Shown: positions 7,254 to 14,178 of the stretch, piece after piece | How positions within the stretch are numbered: the stretch's first letter is position 1 | How the letters are laid out: every line of letters begins with the position of its first letter | NCBI GenBank assembly: GCA_020631315.1 | Contig: JAHDHM010000023.1 | Coordinates: forward strand, 1 to 18,492 | DNA length: 18,492 nt | Origin: Acidimicrobiales bacterium | GTDB lineage: Bacteria; Actinomycetota; Acidimicrobiia; Acidimicrobiales; Poriferisodaliceae | Reading direction: 5' to 3' | Program-made: the position numbers and the translations under genes | Notes under the pieces: generated by a model | What the model saw: the letters and a program-made list of their open reading frames with translations, nothing else | What the model was told of the DNA's origin: nothing | Databases searched by the model: none

Positions 7254-8660
7254 TCAGCGGTCGATGTGTGTGAGCCAGGTCGCCGGCAGGTACATCGCAG
7301 CATCCACGATGTCGAGCACGGCGGACAACACGGGCTGCAGCTGGTCGTCGGCGACCTTGTCGATCGTGTCGCTCGCGAAGAAGAGGTACTCGGGGAACGA
7401 GATGAGCGAGAAGCTCGGCACGCCCTGCAGGAAGAAGGACTGTGTCTCACCGAACAGCGGTAGCGCACCCGCCTTCGGGATCACCGTCGACACGAGGTCG
7501 TTGTTCTCGATCGCTGCGACCGCTGCGTCGAACAACAGCTGGTTGCGAGGCGCGTAGAGCATGCGCGGTTCGACCTCGCCGGTGTCGACCAGCTCGCCGC
7601 CGCGACCGACGAATCGCTTGCCGATGTGTTCGACACCGACGGCAAGACACGTGCGGTCGAGCAGACCCGGATGTGTGGCCGCGAACTCGTTGGCGCCATA
7701 CGGGTAGTTCCAGCCGTAGTGGCCACCGTCGATGACGAACCACAGGTCCTTCTGGATGTAGTTCGACGGAAAGCGCGAGTAGAACGTCGCCAGCCCCATC
7801 ACCTCGGCGACACCTGCGGCGTCCTGCACCGCTCCCGACCACCCGCCGTCGTGGTGGGTGTTGACGATCACGGCGTCGGACTTCTGGCCGGGGATGTGGA
7901 CCACCACGTTGCCCGAGGTCGACGAACGGGTCTCGCCCTCCAACACGATCGTCGCCGTCGTGGTGGCCGTCGCCATCTGTTCCTTCAGCTGCGCGCCGAC
8001 CGAGCCCTTCAGGAACACCCCCGGCACCCGCGGGTGGACCCGGCCGGTCGGGTCAGCGAAGAACGTGTCGTCGTCGGCCTCGCGACCGTCGAGGATCGCC
8101 ACGAACCCGACCGCACCACGGTCGGCCGCCTCGTAGTACGGCGCGGGGAAGTTCCTCGGTGCCGGGCCGCCCTGGCCGCCGAGCGTGCCGGCGGCCATCA
8201 CGCCGTCGGGGTCGTAGGCGTAGTCGGCGATGGACTCGATGACGCGGCCGGGCAGCACGGGGCCGTTCTGGAGATCCATCACGACGATCTTCCCGTCGAC
8301 CTCCACGTCGACACCGAGCACGTTGCCGACGTAGACGAGTTCGGCCGTCACCCCGTTCGGACCGGTGAACTCGGCGCCGTTCATGAAGAAGCTCGGCGTC
8401 TCCACACCGTCGACGGTGAACTGCCACGACGTGCAGTGTCGGGTCTCGATCTCGAACGGCTCGTCGACCGCCTCGACTCCGTGACGGGCCAACTCCTCGA
8501 CGATCCAGCGCCTGACGGCGGCATCGCCGTCGGTGCCGACACGACGGAACTCGTCGAACTGTTCGGTGAGCGACACGATCTGCTCGGTCCAGCCCATGAG
8601 GAGTTCGCGACTCGGAAGGTTCGGACGGGCTCGACGGATCCGTGGCGGCTGCTTCGACAT
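7254..8660 (-). CDS. M28-family peptidase-fold protein with altered active site
   Basis: The 468-residue product matches the zinc aminopeptidase family M28, with an inserted PA-like region (about 90-250). Zinc-site positions that remain are H269 (NTHHDGG) and the bridging D280 (VQDAAG). The segment that normally has Glu-Glu, or HE in some branches, reads G312-G-H-Y-G316 here. The later Asp ligand aligns with E344, and the last His ligand aligns with F427 (EYLFFASDT). The general base and at least one ligand therefore seem to be absent. The start at 8660 is chosen because TACGTT stands six bases before it and no ribosome site fits any other start; an in-frame GTG at 8678 is the alternative. 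It has no export signal. It shares its promoter region with the divergent dioxygenase. It may be a non-peptidase amidohydrolase, or a binding protein. Confidence 0.75.
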   Translation of the reverse strand: MSKQPPRIRRARPNLPSRELLMGWTEQIVSLTEQFDEFRRVGTDGDAAVRRWIVEELARHGVEAVDEPFEIETRHCTSWQFTVDGVETPSFFMNGAEFTGPNGVTAELVYVGNVLGVDVEVDGKIVVMDLQNGPVLPGRVIESIADYAYDPDGVMAAGTLGGQGGPAPRNFPAPYYEAADRGAVGFVAILDGREADDDTFFADPTGRVHPRVPGVFLKGSVGAQLKEQMATATTTATIVLEGETRSSTSGNVVVHIPGQKSDAVIVNTHHDGGWSGAVQDAAGVAEVMGLATFYSRFPSNYIQKDLWFVIDGGHYGWNYPYGANEFAATHPGLLDRTCLAVGVEHIGKRFVGRGGELVDTGEVEPRMLYAPRNQLLFDAAVAAIENNDLVSTVIPKAGALPLFGETQSFFLQGVPSFSLISFPEYLFFASDTIDKVADDQLQPVLSAVLDIVDAAMYLPATWLTHIDR

Positions 8661-8666
8661 GTGAGG

Positions 8667-8672
8667 AACGTA
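8667..8672 (-). promoter_or_regulatory. -10 hexamer of the leaderless M28-fold gene
   Basis: On the minus strand the hexamer is TACGTT, followed by six bases and the ATG at 8660. It explains the missing ribosome site and decides this start. Confidence 0.5.
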
Positions 8673-8722
8673 GGCCACTGCAGCGCGGGTGAACCTCCCG
8701 GGCGAGGATGGCGACACGTCGG

Positions 8723-8735
8723 CGACCTAGGGTCG
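8723..8735 (+). promoter_or_regulatory. Promoter/operator candidate of the dioxygenase gene
   Basis: The -10-like TAGGGT (8728-8733) sits inside a perfect inverted repeat CGACC-TAG-GGTCG. Ten bases of it, CCTAGGGTCG (8726-8735), recur in reverse orientation at 31-40. A wider pair CGACAC (8712-8717) and GTGTCG (8748-8753) brackets the site. Unlike its divergent partner this gene has a leader of about 35-40 nt and a GAGGGGG ribosome site. Confidence 0.35.
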
Positions 8736-8774
8736 AGAGCGCATCGGGTGTCGACGAGTGCGAGGGGGACGAGC

Positions 8775-9947
8775 ATGAGCACACCGACCGCGTCGCCGTC
8801 ACGGCAGGATCATCTGGCGGCGCTGGCCGAGTTCGCCGAGGAACGAGCGCAGCACGCCGACACGCTCGGCGGCCGCGGTCCGATTCGATTCGACACCGAC
8901 GGGCGACTCTCGACCGAGATCGTCGACGCCTACGAACGCCGCGGGTTCTACGTGTTCACCGACGTCGTGGCACACGACGAGGTGGTGGCACTGCGCAACG
9001 CGGTGAACGACCTCGTCGAACGGGCACCCGTCGGGCCTCGTGCCGACGTCGATCGTCATGGTCGTCCGGCCGCCGGGCGGAACCATCGGATCGAGCCGTT
9101 CGTGCTCACGAAGCCGCTGTCGGACCCGTGGGGTGGCACGACACTGCTGGCCGGCCGCCACCCGACCCAGATGGCGCAGCCGGCCGCCGACGCCACGGCA
9201 CCTGAGTACAACGTGCACCTGATCTTCGGCATGTGTGCGCTGATGCCCGAGGCGCTCCGGCTCTACGGACATCCCGACCTGCTGAAGGTGGCTGCGTCGA
9301 TCAACGGCGACGACTTCGTCCCCTACAACGACGCGATCTTCGTGAAGCAGCCGGGCCTCGGGTCGTCCGTCGGATGGCACCAGGACGGGGCGACGCACTG
9401 GGATTCGCCGAACTGGGATCCGGGCATCCACGGGTTCAACTTCCAGGTGCAGCTCCACGCCACCACGCCGGCGAACGCCCTGTGGGTCGTGCCCGGATCG
9501 CATCTGCACGGCAAGGCCGACATCGTCGGCATGGTCGCAGCGAACGACAGCAGCGAGATGCTGCCCGATGCCGTCCCGCTCGTGTGTGGCGCCGGCGACG
9601 TCACGATCGCCAACCGCCAGATCGTGCACGGCTCGTTCGCCAACAGCTCGCCCGACCCGCGGATCTCGGTGACGTTCGGGTTCCACCGACGGTCGTCCGT
9701 CCTCGGCGTGGCCGGCAAGCTCCGCATGACCGCCTCGGACACCGCCGACCCCGTGTACGACGACGAGCGCATCGACGCCCGAGCGGCCGTCATCGCGCTC
9801 GCCATCGAAGCCCGCCGACAGCACCATCCTGACGAGGCACCGTTCAGGTACGAGCCGTTCGTCGGACGGATGGACGAGTTCCGGCACACCCCCGAACGCG
9901 CCGCCGAGATCCTGCAGGACTACAACGACCACGACCTGGCCATCTGA
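8775..9947 (+). CDS. Phytanoyl-CoA dioxygenase (PhyH)-family Fe(II)/2-oxoglutarate oxygenase
   Basis: The 390-residue product has the double-stranded beta-helix core of PhyH-type oxygenases, which hydroxylate lipid or secondary-metabolite substrates using Fe(II), O2 and 2-oxoglutarate. The iron triad is H202-Q-D204 (GWHQDGATHWD) and H285 (IVHGSFANS); R296 (DPRISVTF) is placed to bind the 2-oxoglutarate carboxylate. The site looks complete. The length is above the usual 280-300, with an extra N-terminal helical region of about 45 residues and a C-terminal tail. The ATG is preceded at a good distance by GAGGGGG. The MDR reductase follows after 45 bases, probably in one operon, and the M28-fold/calycin pair is divergent. 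The substrate is unknown. Confidence 0.9.
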   Translation: MSTPTASPSRQDHLAALAEFAEERAQHADTLGGRGPIRFDTDGRLSTEIVDAYERRGFYVFTDVVAHDEVVALRNAVNDLVERAPVGPRADVDRHGRPAAGRNHRIEPFVLTKPLSDPWGGTTLLAGRHPTQMAQPAADATAPEYNVHLIFGMCALMPEALRLYGHPDLLKVAASINGDDFVPYNDAIFVKQPGLGSSVGWHQDGATHWDSPNWDPGIHGFNFQVQLHATTPANALWVVPGSHLHGKADIVGMVAANDSSEMLPDAVPLVCGAGDVTIANRQIVHGSFANSSPDPRISVTFGFHRRSSVLGVAGKLRMTASDTADPVYDDERIDARAAVIALAIEARRQHHPDEAPFRYEPFVGRMDEFRHTPERAAEILQDYNDHDLAI

Positions 9948-9992
9948 CCTCGCCACAGCCACGCCGCCCCCACCCTTCGACCGGAGCAACCG

Positions 9993-11132
9993 ATGACCGA
10001 CGCCACCGCCCCCACGACCACACTCGAGATCGTCTCGACCGTCTCCGACGACGGTCGCGTCACCATGGCGATGCACGAGACCGACGTGCCACCGCCCCGA
10101 GACGACCAGGTCACGATCCGGATCGAGGCCGCTCCCATCAACCCGTCGGACCTCGGCGCCATGTTCGCCAGGGCCGACATGTCGACCGCACGCGCCGCCG
10201 ACGGTGACCTTCCCGGGGTGACGGCCGACCTGTCCGACGCAGCGCTGGCCGCTGGCGCCGCACGAATCGGTGTGCCCGTGCCCTGCGGCAACGAAGGTGG
10301 CGGCGTGGTCGTCGCCGCCGGTGCCTCGCCGGAGGCCCAAGCCCTGCTCGGTCGGACGGTCGGCTTCATCAACGGCAACACCTACGCCCAGTACCGCAAC
10401 GTCGGCGTCGCCCAGTGCTTCCCCATGCCGGACGGCGTGACCCCCGAGCAGGCTGCGGCGCCGTTCGTGAACCCGTTGACCGCGCTCGGCATGGTCGAGA
10501 CGATGCGGCTCGAAGGACACACCGCCCTCGTCCACACGGTCGGTGCGTCAAACCTCGGCCTGATGCTGAACCGCCTGTGCCAGGCCGACGGCGTGCCGCT
10601 GGTGAACATCGTCCGCCGAGCCGAGCAGGTCGCGCAGCTGCGCGAGCTGGGTGCCGAGCACGTGGTCGACTCGAGCGCCGACACGTTCGAGACGGACCTC
10701 GATGCAGCGCTCGCAGCGACCGGCGCCACGATCGCCTTCGATGCCATCGGCGGTGGCGAGCTGGCGTCGACGCTGCTGTCGTCGATGGAGCGAGTGGCGA
10801 ACGGCGCCGGCGACGCCTTCAACCGCTACGGGTCGGCCACGCACAAGCAGGTCTACGTCTACGGCGGCCTCGACCGATCCCCCACCGTGCTGCGACGGGA
10901 CTTCGGCATGGCGTGGGGCATCGGTGGCTGGCTGCTCCGGCCGTTCCTGGCCCGCGTCGGCGACCAGCGCACCCAGGAGCTTCGCGACCGGGTCTCCTCC
11001 GAGATCACGACCACCTTCGCCAGCTCGTACGGCACCCGCCTCTCACTGGCCGATGCCGTCGACCCCGGGCACGTGAAGGCCTACGCCCGCATGGCCACCG
11101 GCGACAAGGCCCTCGTCACACCCCACGCCTGA
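9993..11132 (+). CDS. MDR-family quinone oxidoreductase/enoyl reductase-like protein
   Basis: The 379-residue product is a medium-chain dehydrogenase/reductase. Markers are AAPINPSDLG (46-55), as in quinone oxidoreductases and MECR-type 2-enoyl thioester reductases, PCGNEGGGVV (97-106), and the nucleotide-binding turn VHTVGASNLGL (180-190). The catalytic zinc ligands of alcohol dehydrogenases are not evident, so an NAD(P)H-dependent reductase is more likely. Residues 58-95 are an insertion of about 40 residues relative to typical quinone oxidoreductases. A GGAG ribosome site precedes the ATG. It lies 45 bases after the dioxygenase and likely shares its transcript, which suggests an oxidation step paired with a reduction step. 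Its last 17 bases overlap the 3' end of the opposite-strand toxin gene. Confidence 0.85.
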   Translation: MTDATAPTTTLEIVSTVSDDGRVTMAMHETDVPPPRDDQVTIRIEAAPINPSDLGAMFARADMSTARAADGDLPGVTADLSDAALAAGAARIGVPVPCGNEGGGVVVAAGASPEAQALLGRTVGFINGNTYAQYRNVGVAQCFPMPDGVTPEQAAAPFVNPLTALGMVETMRLEGHTALVHTVGASNLGLMLNRLCQADGVPLVNIVRRAEQVAQLRELGAEHVVDSSADTFETDLDAALAATGATIAFDAIGGGELASTLLSSMERVANGAGDAFNRYGSATHKQVYVYGGLDRSPTVLRRDFGMAWGIGGWLLRPFLARVGDQRTQELRDRVSSEITTTFASSYGTRLSLADAVDPGHVKAYARMATGDKALVTPHA

Positions 11133-11556
11133 GCTGGGCACCAGGTCGCAGCACTTCGACCTGGGCGTTCAGGCGAAGCTCGGTGACAGGCCAGTTCCGG
11201 TCAGACGTCAGAACGCGATCCGCATGTTCGATCGCAGCGGCGACCACCACCGCGTCGAGCATTGGCAGCCGACTCGAAGCGAGTCCCTTCTGTCGAGCTC
11301 GTGCTCGCAGCCGGGTGGCCGTCTCGACGATCTCTTGGTCCACATCGACCCGCTCGAAGGAGCGGTCCAACAGTCGGGCTGCGACCTCGGCCGCGGCGGA
11401 CCCGGCAGCTTGTGGCCGCACCATGGCCTCACCCCAGGTGAGGCTCAGGATCCGCGGTCGCGGCTCGGCGGCGAGGCGGCTCAGCGCAAGCTGGTGGTGC
11501 GCGTCATCGACGTTCAACAGGGCGATCGCGATGTTGGCGTCAACGAACAAGGTCAC
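11116..11556 (-). CDS. vapC: PIN-domain ribonuclease toxin (VapC-like)
   Basis: The 146-residue product is a PIN-domain protein, the toxin half of VapBC pairs, which cleave RNA with Mg2+. All four acidic positions are present: D6 (LFVDANI), E43 (TWGEA), D101 (PMLDAVV) and D119 (LTSDRNW). It should be catalytically competent. The GTG at 11556 (VTLFVDAN) is preferred because PIN domains begin right at this strand; a GTG at 11565 is the other choice. Either start lies inside the antitoxin gene, overlapping it by 17 or more bases, so translation is probably coupled. Its stop overlaps the convergent MDR gene. The target RNA is unknown. Confidence 0.85.
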   Translation of the reverse strand: MTLFVDANIAIALLNVDDAHHQLALSRLAAEPRPRILSLTWGEAMVRPQAAGSAAAEVAARLLDRSFERVDVDQEIVETATRLRARARQKGLASSRLPMLDAVVVAAAIEHADRVLTSDRNWPVTELRLNAQVEVLRPGAQLRRGV

Positions 11557-11767
11557 CGCCAGCACGCAGCTCTTCGACGCTCGCCCACTCGACCCGGCCG
11601 GCGAGCTCTTGAGCGAGTGCCTCGACCTCGTCCCATCGAGAGTCGCCACCCGACCGCCGGTCGCGCTCCAAGAGCAGCTGTTCCCTCACCCAGTTCGAGA
11701 ACGGCTGGTCGAGGCTCTCGATGATGGGCAGCACTTCTTCCGGCAGTGAGATCGTCTTGTTCGGCAC
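11540..11767 (-). CDS. vapB: VapB-like antitoxin
   Basis: The 75-residue product begins VPNKTISLPEEVLPIIESL, a ribbon-helix-helix-like start for a DNA-binding antitoxin, followed by an acidic C-terminal tail that would wrap the toxin. It is immediately upstream of and overlaps the PIN toxin. Several in-frame GTG codons exist (11800, 11788, 11767). The GTG at 11767 is chosen because TACAAT stands exactly six bases before it, and because the residues upstream (TYVSRYNTY) are the translated operator repeats. Autoregulation through those repeats is expected from the family. Confidence 0.8.
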   Translation of the reverse strand: MPNKTISLPEEVLPIIESLDQPFSNWVREQLLLERDRRSGGDSRWDEVEALAQELAGRVEWASVEELRAGGDLVR

Positions 11768-11796
11768 GTACGTATTGTAGCGACTCACGTACGTAT
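11765..11796. promoter_or_regulatory. Direct-repeat operator in the shared vapB/oxygenase promoter
   Basis: The 11-base unit CACGTACGTAT occurs at 11765-11775 and at 11786-11796, a 21-bp period or two helical turns. Each copy contains the palindrome ACGTACGT. A further ACGTAC lies at 11818-11823, overlapping the -10 of the opposite gene. The repeats cover the vapB -10 and start codon, the usual place for VapBC autoregulation. That the VapBC complex binds here is inference. Confidence 0.6.
11774..11779 (-). promoter_or_regulatory. -10 hexamer of the leaderless vapBC transcript
   Basis: On the minus strand TACAAT, a near-consensus -10, stands six bases before the GTG at 11767, between the two operator repeats. 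Confidence 0.6.
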
Positions 11797-11820
11797 ACAC
11801 AGAGGCACGTGAGGCGGACG

Positions 11821-11826
11821 TACAGT
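11821..11826 (+). promoter_or_regulatory. -10 hexamer of the leaderless oxygenase transcript
   Basis: TACAGT stands six bases before the ATG at 11833. It overlaps the third ACGTAC element, so the antitoxin operator could also affect this gene. Confidence 0.55.
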
Positions 11827-11832
11827 CGCGGG

Positions 11833-12693
11833 ATGGGGACGACGTTGAGGCCGGTCGAGCTGATCGACCATGACCGCTATCCGATCACCGACCTCGGCGA
11901 AGCACGAGACAGGTTGGTCGCCGAGGTCAGAACGTCGCTCGACGACGACGGCTGCGCCGTGCTGCCCGGATTCCTGAGCGGAGCCGGCCTCGCCGCTCTG
12001 CTGGCGGAAGCCGCCGAGCGCGAATCGCTCGCCTTCTACAACCCGGTCAACCAAGCCAACGTCCACCTCGGTGACCCCGACCCGTCGCTGCCGGACGACC
12101 ATCCCCGGAACCGCTACTTCCCTCGCACCAACGGCTTCGTGCGTGCCGACGAGTGGGACGACACCACGCATTCGAAGCGGCTCTACGACTGGGCGCCACT
12201 GAAGGACTTCCTGCAGGACTGCCTCGGCAAGGACGAGCTCCACGTCTACGAGGACCCGGTGTCGAACATGATCGTGAACGTCCAGCGGACGGGCCAGGAG
12301 TTCAACTGGCACTTCGACACGAACGAGTTCACGATCACGATGCTGCTGCAGCCCGCCGACAGCGGAGGGCAGTTCCAGTACGCACCGGATCTGCGATCAC
12401 CTACCGACGAGAACGAGGCCGGCGTCACCGCGATCCTCGACGGCGACCACGCCGCAGTTCGCACGCTCGACCTTCGGCCGGGCGATCTGCAGTTCTTCCT
12501 CGGCCGGTTCTCGCTGCATCGAGTGACGCCGAACACGGGCGACACGACGCGGCTGCTGCTCATCATGTCGTTCACGGAGCGACCCGGAACGGTCGGCTCG
12601 GTGCAGCGGATCCGCTCGCTCTACGGCAAGGTCACCGACGAACACCTCGCCGCCGACGCGGCGCCCGTCCGAGCGGACGCATTGCTCGATTGA
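11833..12693 (+). CDS. HalD/BesD-family Fe(II)/2-oxoglutarate oxygenase, hydroxylase-type site
   Basis: The 286-residue product resembles the HalD/BesD family, which includes amino-acid radical halogenases and hydroxylases. The core motif is N158-W-H160-F-D162 (EFNWHFDTNEF), the distal ligand H229 (SLHRVTP), and R240 for 2-oxoglutarate. True BesD-type halogenases have Gly at the Asp position to make room for chloride; D162 here predicts a hydroxylase or other non-halogenating oxygenase. The family-like segment YFPRTNGFVRADEW is at about 95-108. The start is fixed by TACAGT six bases upstream. The gene diverges from vapBC and converges on a nitroreductase, with a hairpin between. No lysine-halogenase pathway partners (such as a PLP lyase or ligase) are next to it. 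The substrate, probably a free amino acid or small acid, is inference. Confidence 0.75.
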   Translation: MGTTLRPVELIDHDRYPITDLGEARDRLVAEVRTSLDDDGCAVLPGFLSGAGLAALLAEAAERESLAFYNPVNQANVHLGDPDPSLPDDHPRNRYFPRTNGFVRADEWDDTTHSKRLYDWAPLKDFLQDCLGKDELHVYEDPVSNMIVNVQRTGQEFNWHFDTNEFTITMLLQPADSGGQFQYAPDLRSPTDENEAGVTAILDGDHAAVRTLDLRPGDLQFFLGRFSLHRVTPNTGDTTRLLLIMSFTERPGTVGSVQRIRSLYGKVTDEHLAADAAPVRADALLD

Positions 12694-12694
12694 C

Positions 12695-12710
12695 GTCACC
12701 CGAGGGTGAC
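12695..12710. terminator. Bidirectional terminator hairpin
   Basis: GTCACCC (12695-12701) is a perfect inverted repeat of GGGTGAC (12704-12710) with a two-base centre; as RNA it would fold as six pairs closing CGAG. It lies two bases after the oxygenase stop, with the nitroreductase stop at 12739 on the other side, so it could serve both genes. Only TT follows on the plus strand. Confidence 0.55.
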
Positions 12711-12738
12711 TTGCTGCTGGATTGACGACGACTCGGCG

Positions 12739-13416
12739 TCAGTCGTCGAAGCCGCGGAACGACGCGACCTCCGACACCGGACGACGCTCGGACTCGACGG
12801 CGTTCGCAGCGAACGATTCCTCGGGGTACCCCATCGCCACGGTGATGACGATCAGCTGGTCCTCGGGGATGTTCGCCTCGGCCCGCACGACCGACGACTG
12901 CAGGATGCCCTGGCCGTTGATGACACACCCGAGGCCGCGATCCCACGCAGCGAGGACGAGGCCGTAGACGAACTGGCCGAGGTCGAAGTAGGCCTCGGTC
13001 GAGTCGTAGAGCTCACGGTCGATGCACCCGACCACGGACACGGGAGCGTCGAACTGGCGGAAGCCGCGCATGACCCAGTCCTGACGCTTCTCCTTGTCGT
13101 CCCACCCGATCCCGGCGGCCTCGAACAGCTGCGCGGCAACTCGCTTCTGGCGCTCGCGGTGGTCGCCTTCGTAGCGGCCGTGGCCTCGGATCTCACGATC
13201 CGGCTTGCCGGTCTCGATCATCCGCTCGACGTTGCCCTTGCGGATCCGATCGAGCACGTCGCCGGTCACGACGTGCACGTGCCACGGCTGGGTGTTCATC
13301 GACGACGGGCACTGCGAGGCGACCTCGATGATCTCCTCGAGCACCTCGCGCGGCACCGGCTTCTGCTGGTAGCCACGGATGCTCCGACGTTCGAACGCCA
13401 GCTGCTGGAACTCCAC
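12739..13416 (-). CDS. Nitroreductase-family FMN oxidoreductase
   Basis: The 225-residue product is a nitroreductase-type flavoenzyme using FMN and NAD(P)H. The FMN phosphate-binding segment RRSIRGY (10-16), the PSSMNTQPWHV segment (37-47) and the C-terminal MGYPEESFAANAVESERRPV segment match the family. It likely works as a cytoplasmic homodimer. The start is the GTG at 13416, with an AAGGGGAG ribosome site about eight bases upstream and a possible -10, TACGCT, at 13449-13454 on the minus strand. It converges on the oxygenase gene. Its natural electron acceptor cannot be told from sequence; quinones, nitroaromatics or unsaturated lipids are all possible in this family. Confidence 0.9.
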   Translation of the reverse strand: MEFQQLAFERRSIRGYQQKPVPREVLEEIIEVASQCPSSMNTQPWHVHVVTGDVLDRIRKGNVERMIETGKPDREIRGHGRYEGDHRERQKRVAAQLFEAAGIGWDDKEKRQDWVMRGFRQFDAPVSVVGCIDRELYDSTEAYFDLGQFVYGLVLAAWDRGLGCVINGQGILQSSVVRAEANIPEDQLIVITVAMGYPEESFAANAVESERRPVSEVASFRGFDD

Positions 13417-13518
13417 GATCCGTCTCCCCTTCGTCGTCCCGTGCGGTCAGCGTACTTCTGTCACGCCGACTGGCAGAATTGGCAGAGTTCGACGGTGAAC
13501 ACCTGCGGTCGGCACCGG

Positions 13519-13524
13519 TATCGT
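13519..13524 (+). promoter_or_regulatory. -10-like hexamer before the miniprotein
   Basis: TATCGT stands eight bases before the ATG at 13533, close to the leaderless spacing used elsewhere here. It supports transcription of the small frame and of the acetyltransferase behind it. Confidence 0.4.
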
Positions 13525-13532
13525 CACCCTCG

Positions 13533-13649
13533 ATGTTCGCCCACCACGAAGCCGCACAGACCGCGATCACCGGATGGATGCTCGTCGGGGGCCTCGGCAG
13601 CGTGCTCGTCGGCGCCCGCCTCTGGTGGGATCGGCTGAAGCGCCGCTGA
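13533..13649 (+). CDS. 38-residue single-pass membrane miniprotein (hypothetical)
   Basis: This short frame codes for MFAHHEAAQT, then a hydrophobic glycine-rich stretch (AITGWMLVGGLGSVLVGARLWW, about residues 11-32 with small interruptions), then a basic end DRLKRR. The order, a short polar N-terminus, one helix long enough to span a membrane and a positive C-terminus, is that of a small inner-membrane protein with its C-terminus in the cytoplasm. A -10-like TATCGT precedes it by eight bases and there is no ribosome site. The acetyltransferase starts 31 bases downstream and lacks its own promoter, so the two may be co-transcribed. It matches no family known to me; reality as a gene is moderately likely. 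Confidence 0.45.
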   Translation: MFAHHEAAQTAITGWMLVGGLGSVLVGARLWWDRLKRR

Positions 13650-13680
13650 GCCTGCTGTTGGTGACGCTGCGGCGCATCGG

Positions 13681-14154
13681 ATGCTGACGCTTCGACCGGT
13701 CGCAGCGGACGACACCGACGACGTCGCACGGATCTACATCGACTCGTGGAACGACGGCTACGGACACTTGCTCGGTGTGCGCGAGCACACCACCGAGCGT
13801 CGTGACCGATGGGCGGTCGACCTGCAGGACGCGAACGTCACCTGGACCGTCGCCGAGCTCGACGGAACGATCGCCGGCTTCTGCGGCATCGGCGCGAGTC
13901 GCGACCCGGTCGAGGCTGGGCTCGGCGAACTGCAGACCATCGCCGTCGACTCGCCGTTCTGGCGACGTGGTGTCGGGTCGGCGCTGATGGAGGTTGCACT
14001 CGGCCAGCTTCGTCGAGAGTTCGACTCGGCGGTGCTGTGGACGCCGAGTGGATACGACCGTGGCCACGCCTTCTATCGGGCGACCGGTTGGACGGCGCTC
14101 GGCTGGCTCCGCGACGAAGGCCGCCAGACCGCCTTCGCCCACGATCTCGCGTAG
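13681..14154 (+). CDS. GNAT-family N-acetyltransferase
   Basis: The 157-residue product is a GCN5-related acetyltransferase, which moves the acetyl group of acetyl-CoA to an amine. The pantetheine-binding motif A is at about 84-101, with LQTIAVDSPFWRRGVGSAL holding the RxxGxG/A pyrophosphate loop, and motif B RGHAFYRATGW lies at 127-137. Its length is typical of a single-domain member. No ribosome site or -10 is clear before the ATG, so translation probably depends on a transcript from the miniprotein promoter. It converges on the VOC gene with 24 bases between stops. The acceptor is unknown. Confidence 0.9.
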   Translation: MLTLRPVAADDTDDVARIYIDSWNDGYGHLLGVREHTTERRDRWAVDLQDANVTWTVAELDGTIAGFCGIGASRDPVEAGLGELQTIAVDSPFWRRGVGSALMEVALGQLRREFDSAVLWTPSGYDRGHAFYRATGWTALGWLRDEGRQTAFAHDLA

Positions 14155-14178
14155 CCGCTCCCCGGGACGTTCTCGGCG

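Noticed and set aside
7626..8774. In-frame upstream extension of the PhyH oxygenase
   Set aside because: It is antisense to the M28-fold gene; GAGGGGG and the family sequence both start at 8775.
8799..10535. Very long minus-strand open frame across the oxygenase and reductase genes
   Set aside because: GC-rich coding DNA leaves antisense frames open. The translation is Arg/Val/Gly-rich with no family motif, while the plus strand carries complete catalytic motifs.
11833..12693. A chlorinating amino-acid halogenase
   Set aside because: The iron site has Asp (HFD) rather than the Gly needed for halide binding, and no pathway partners are adjacent.
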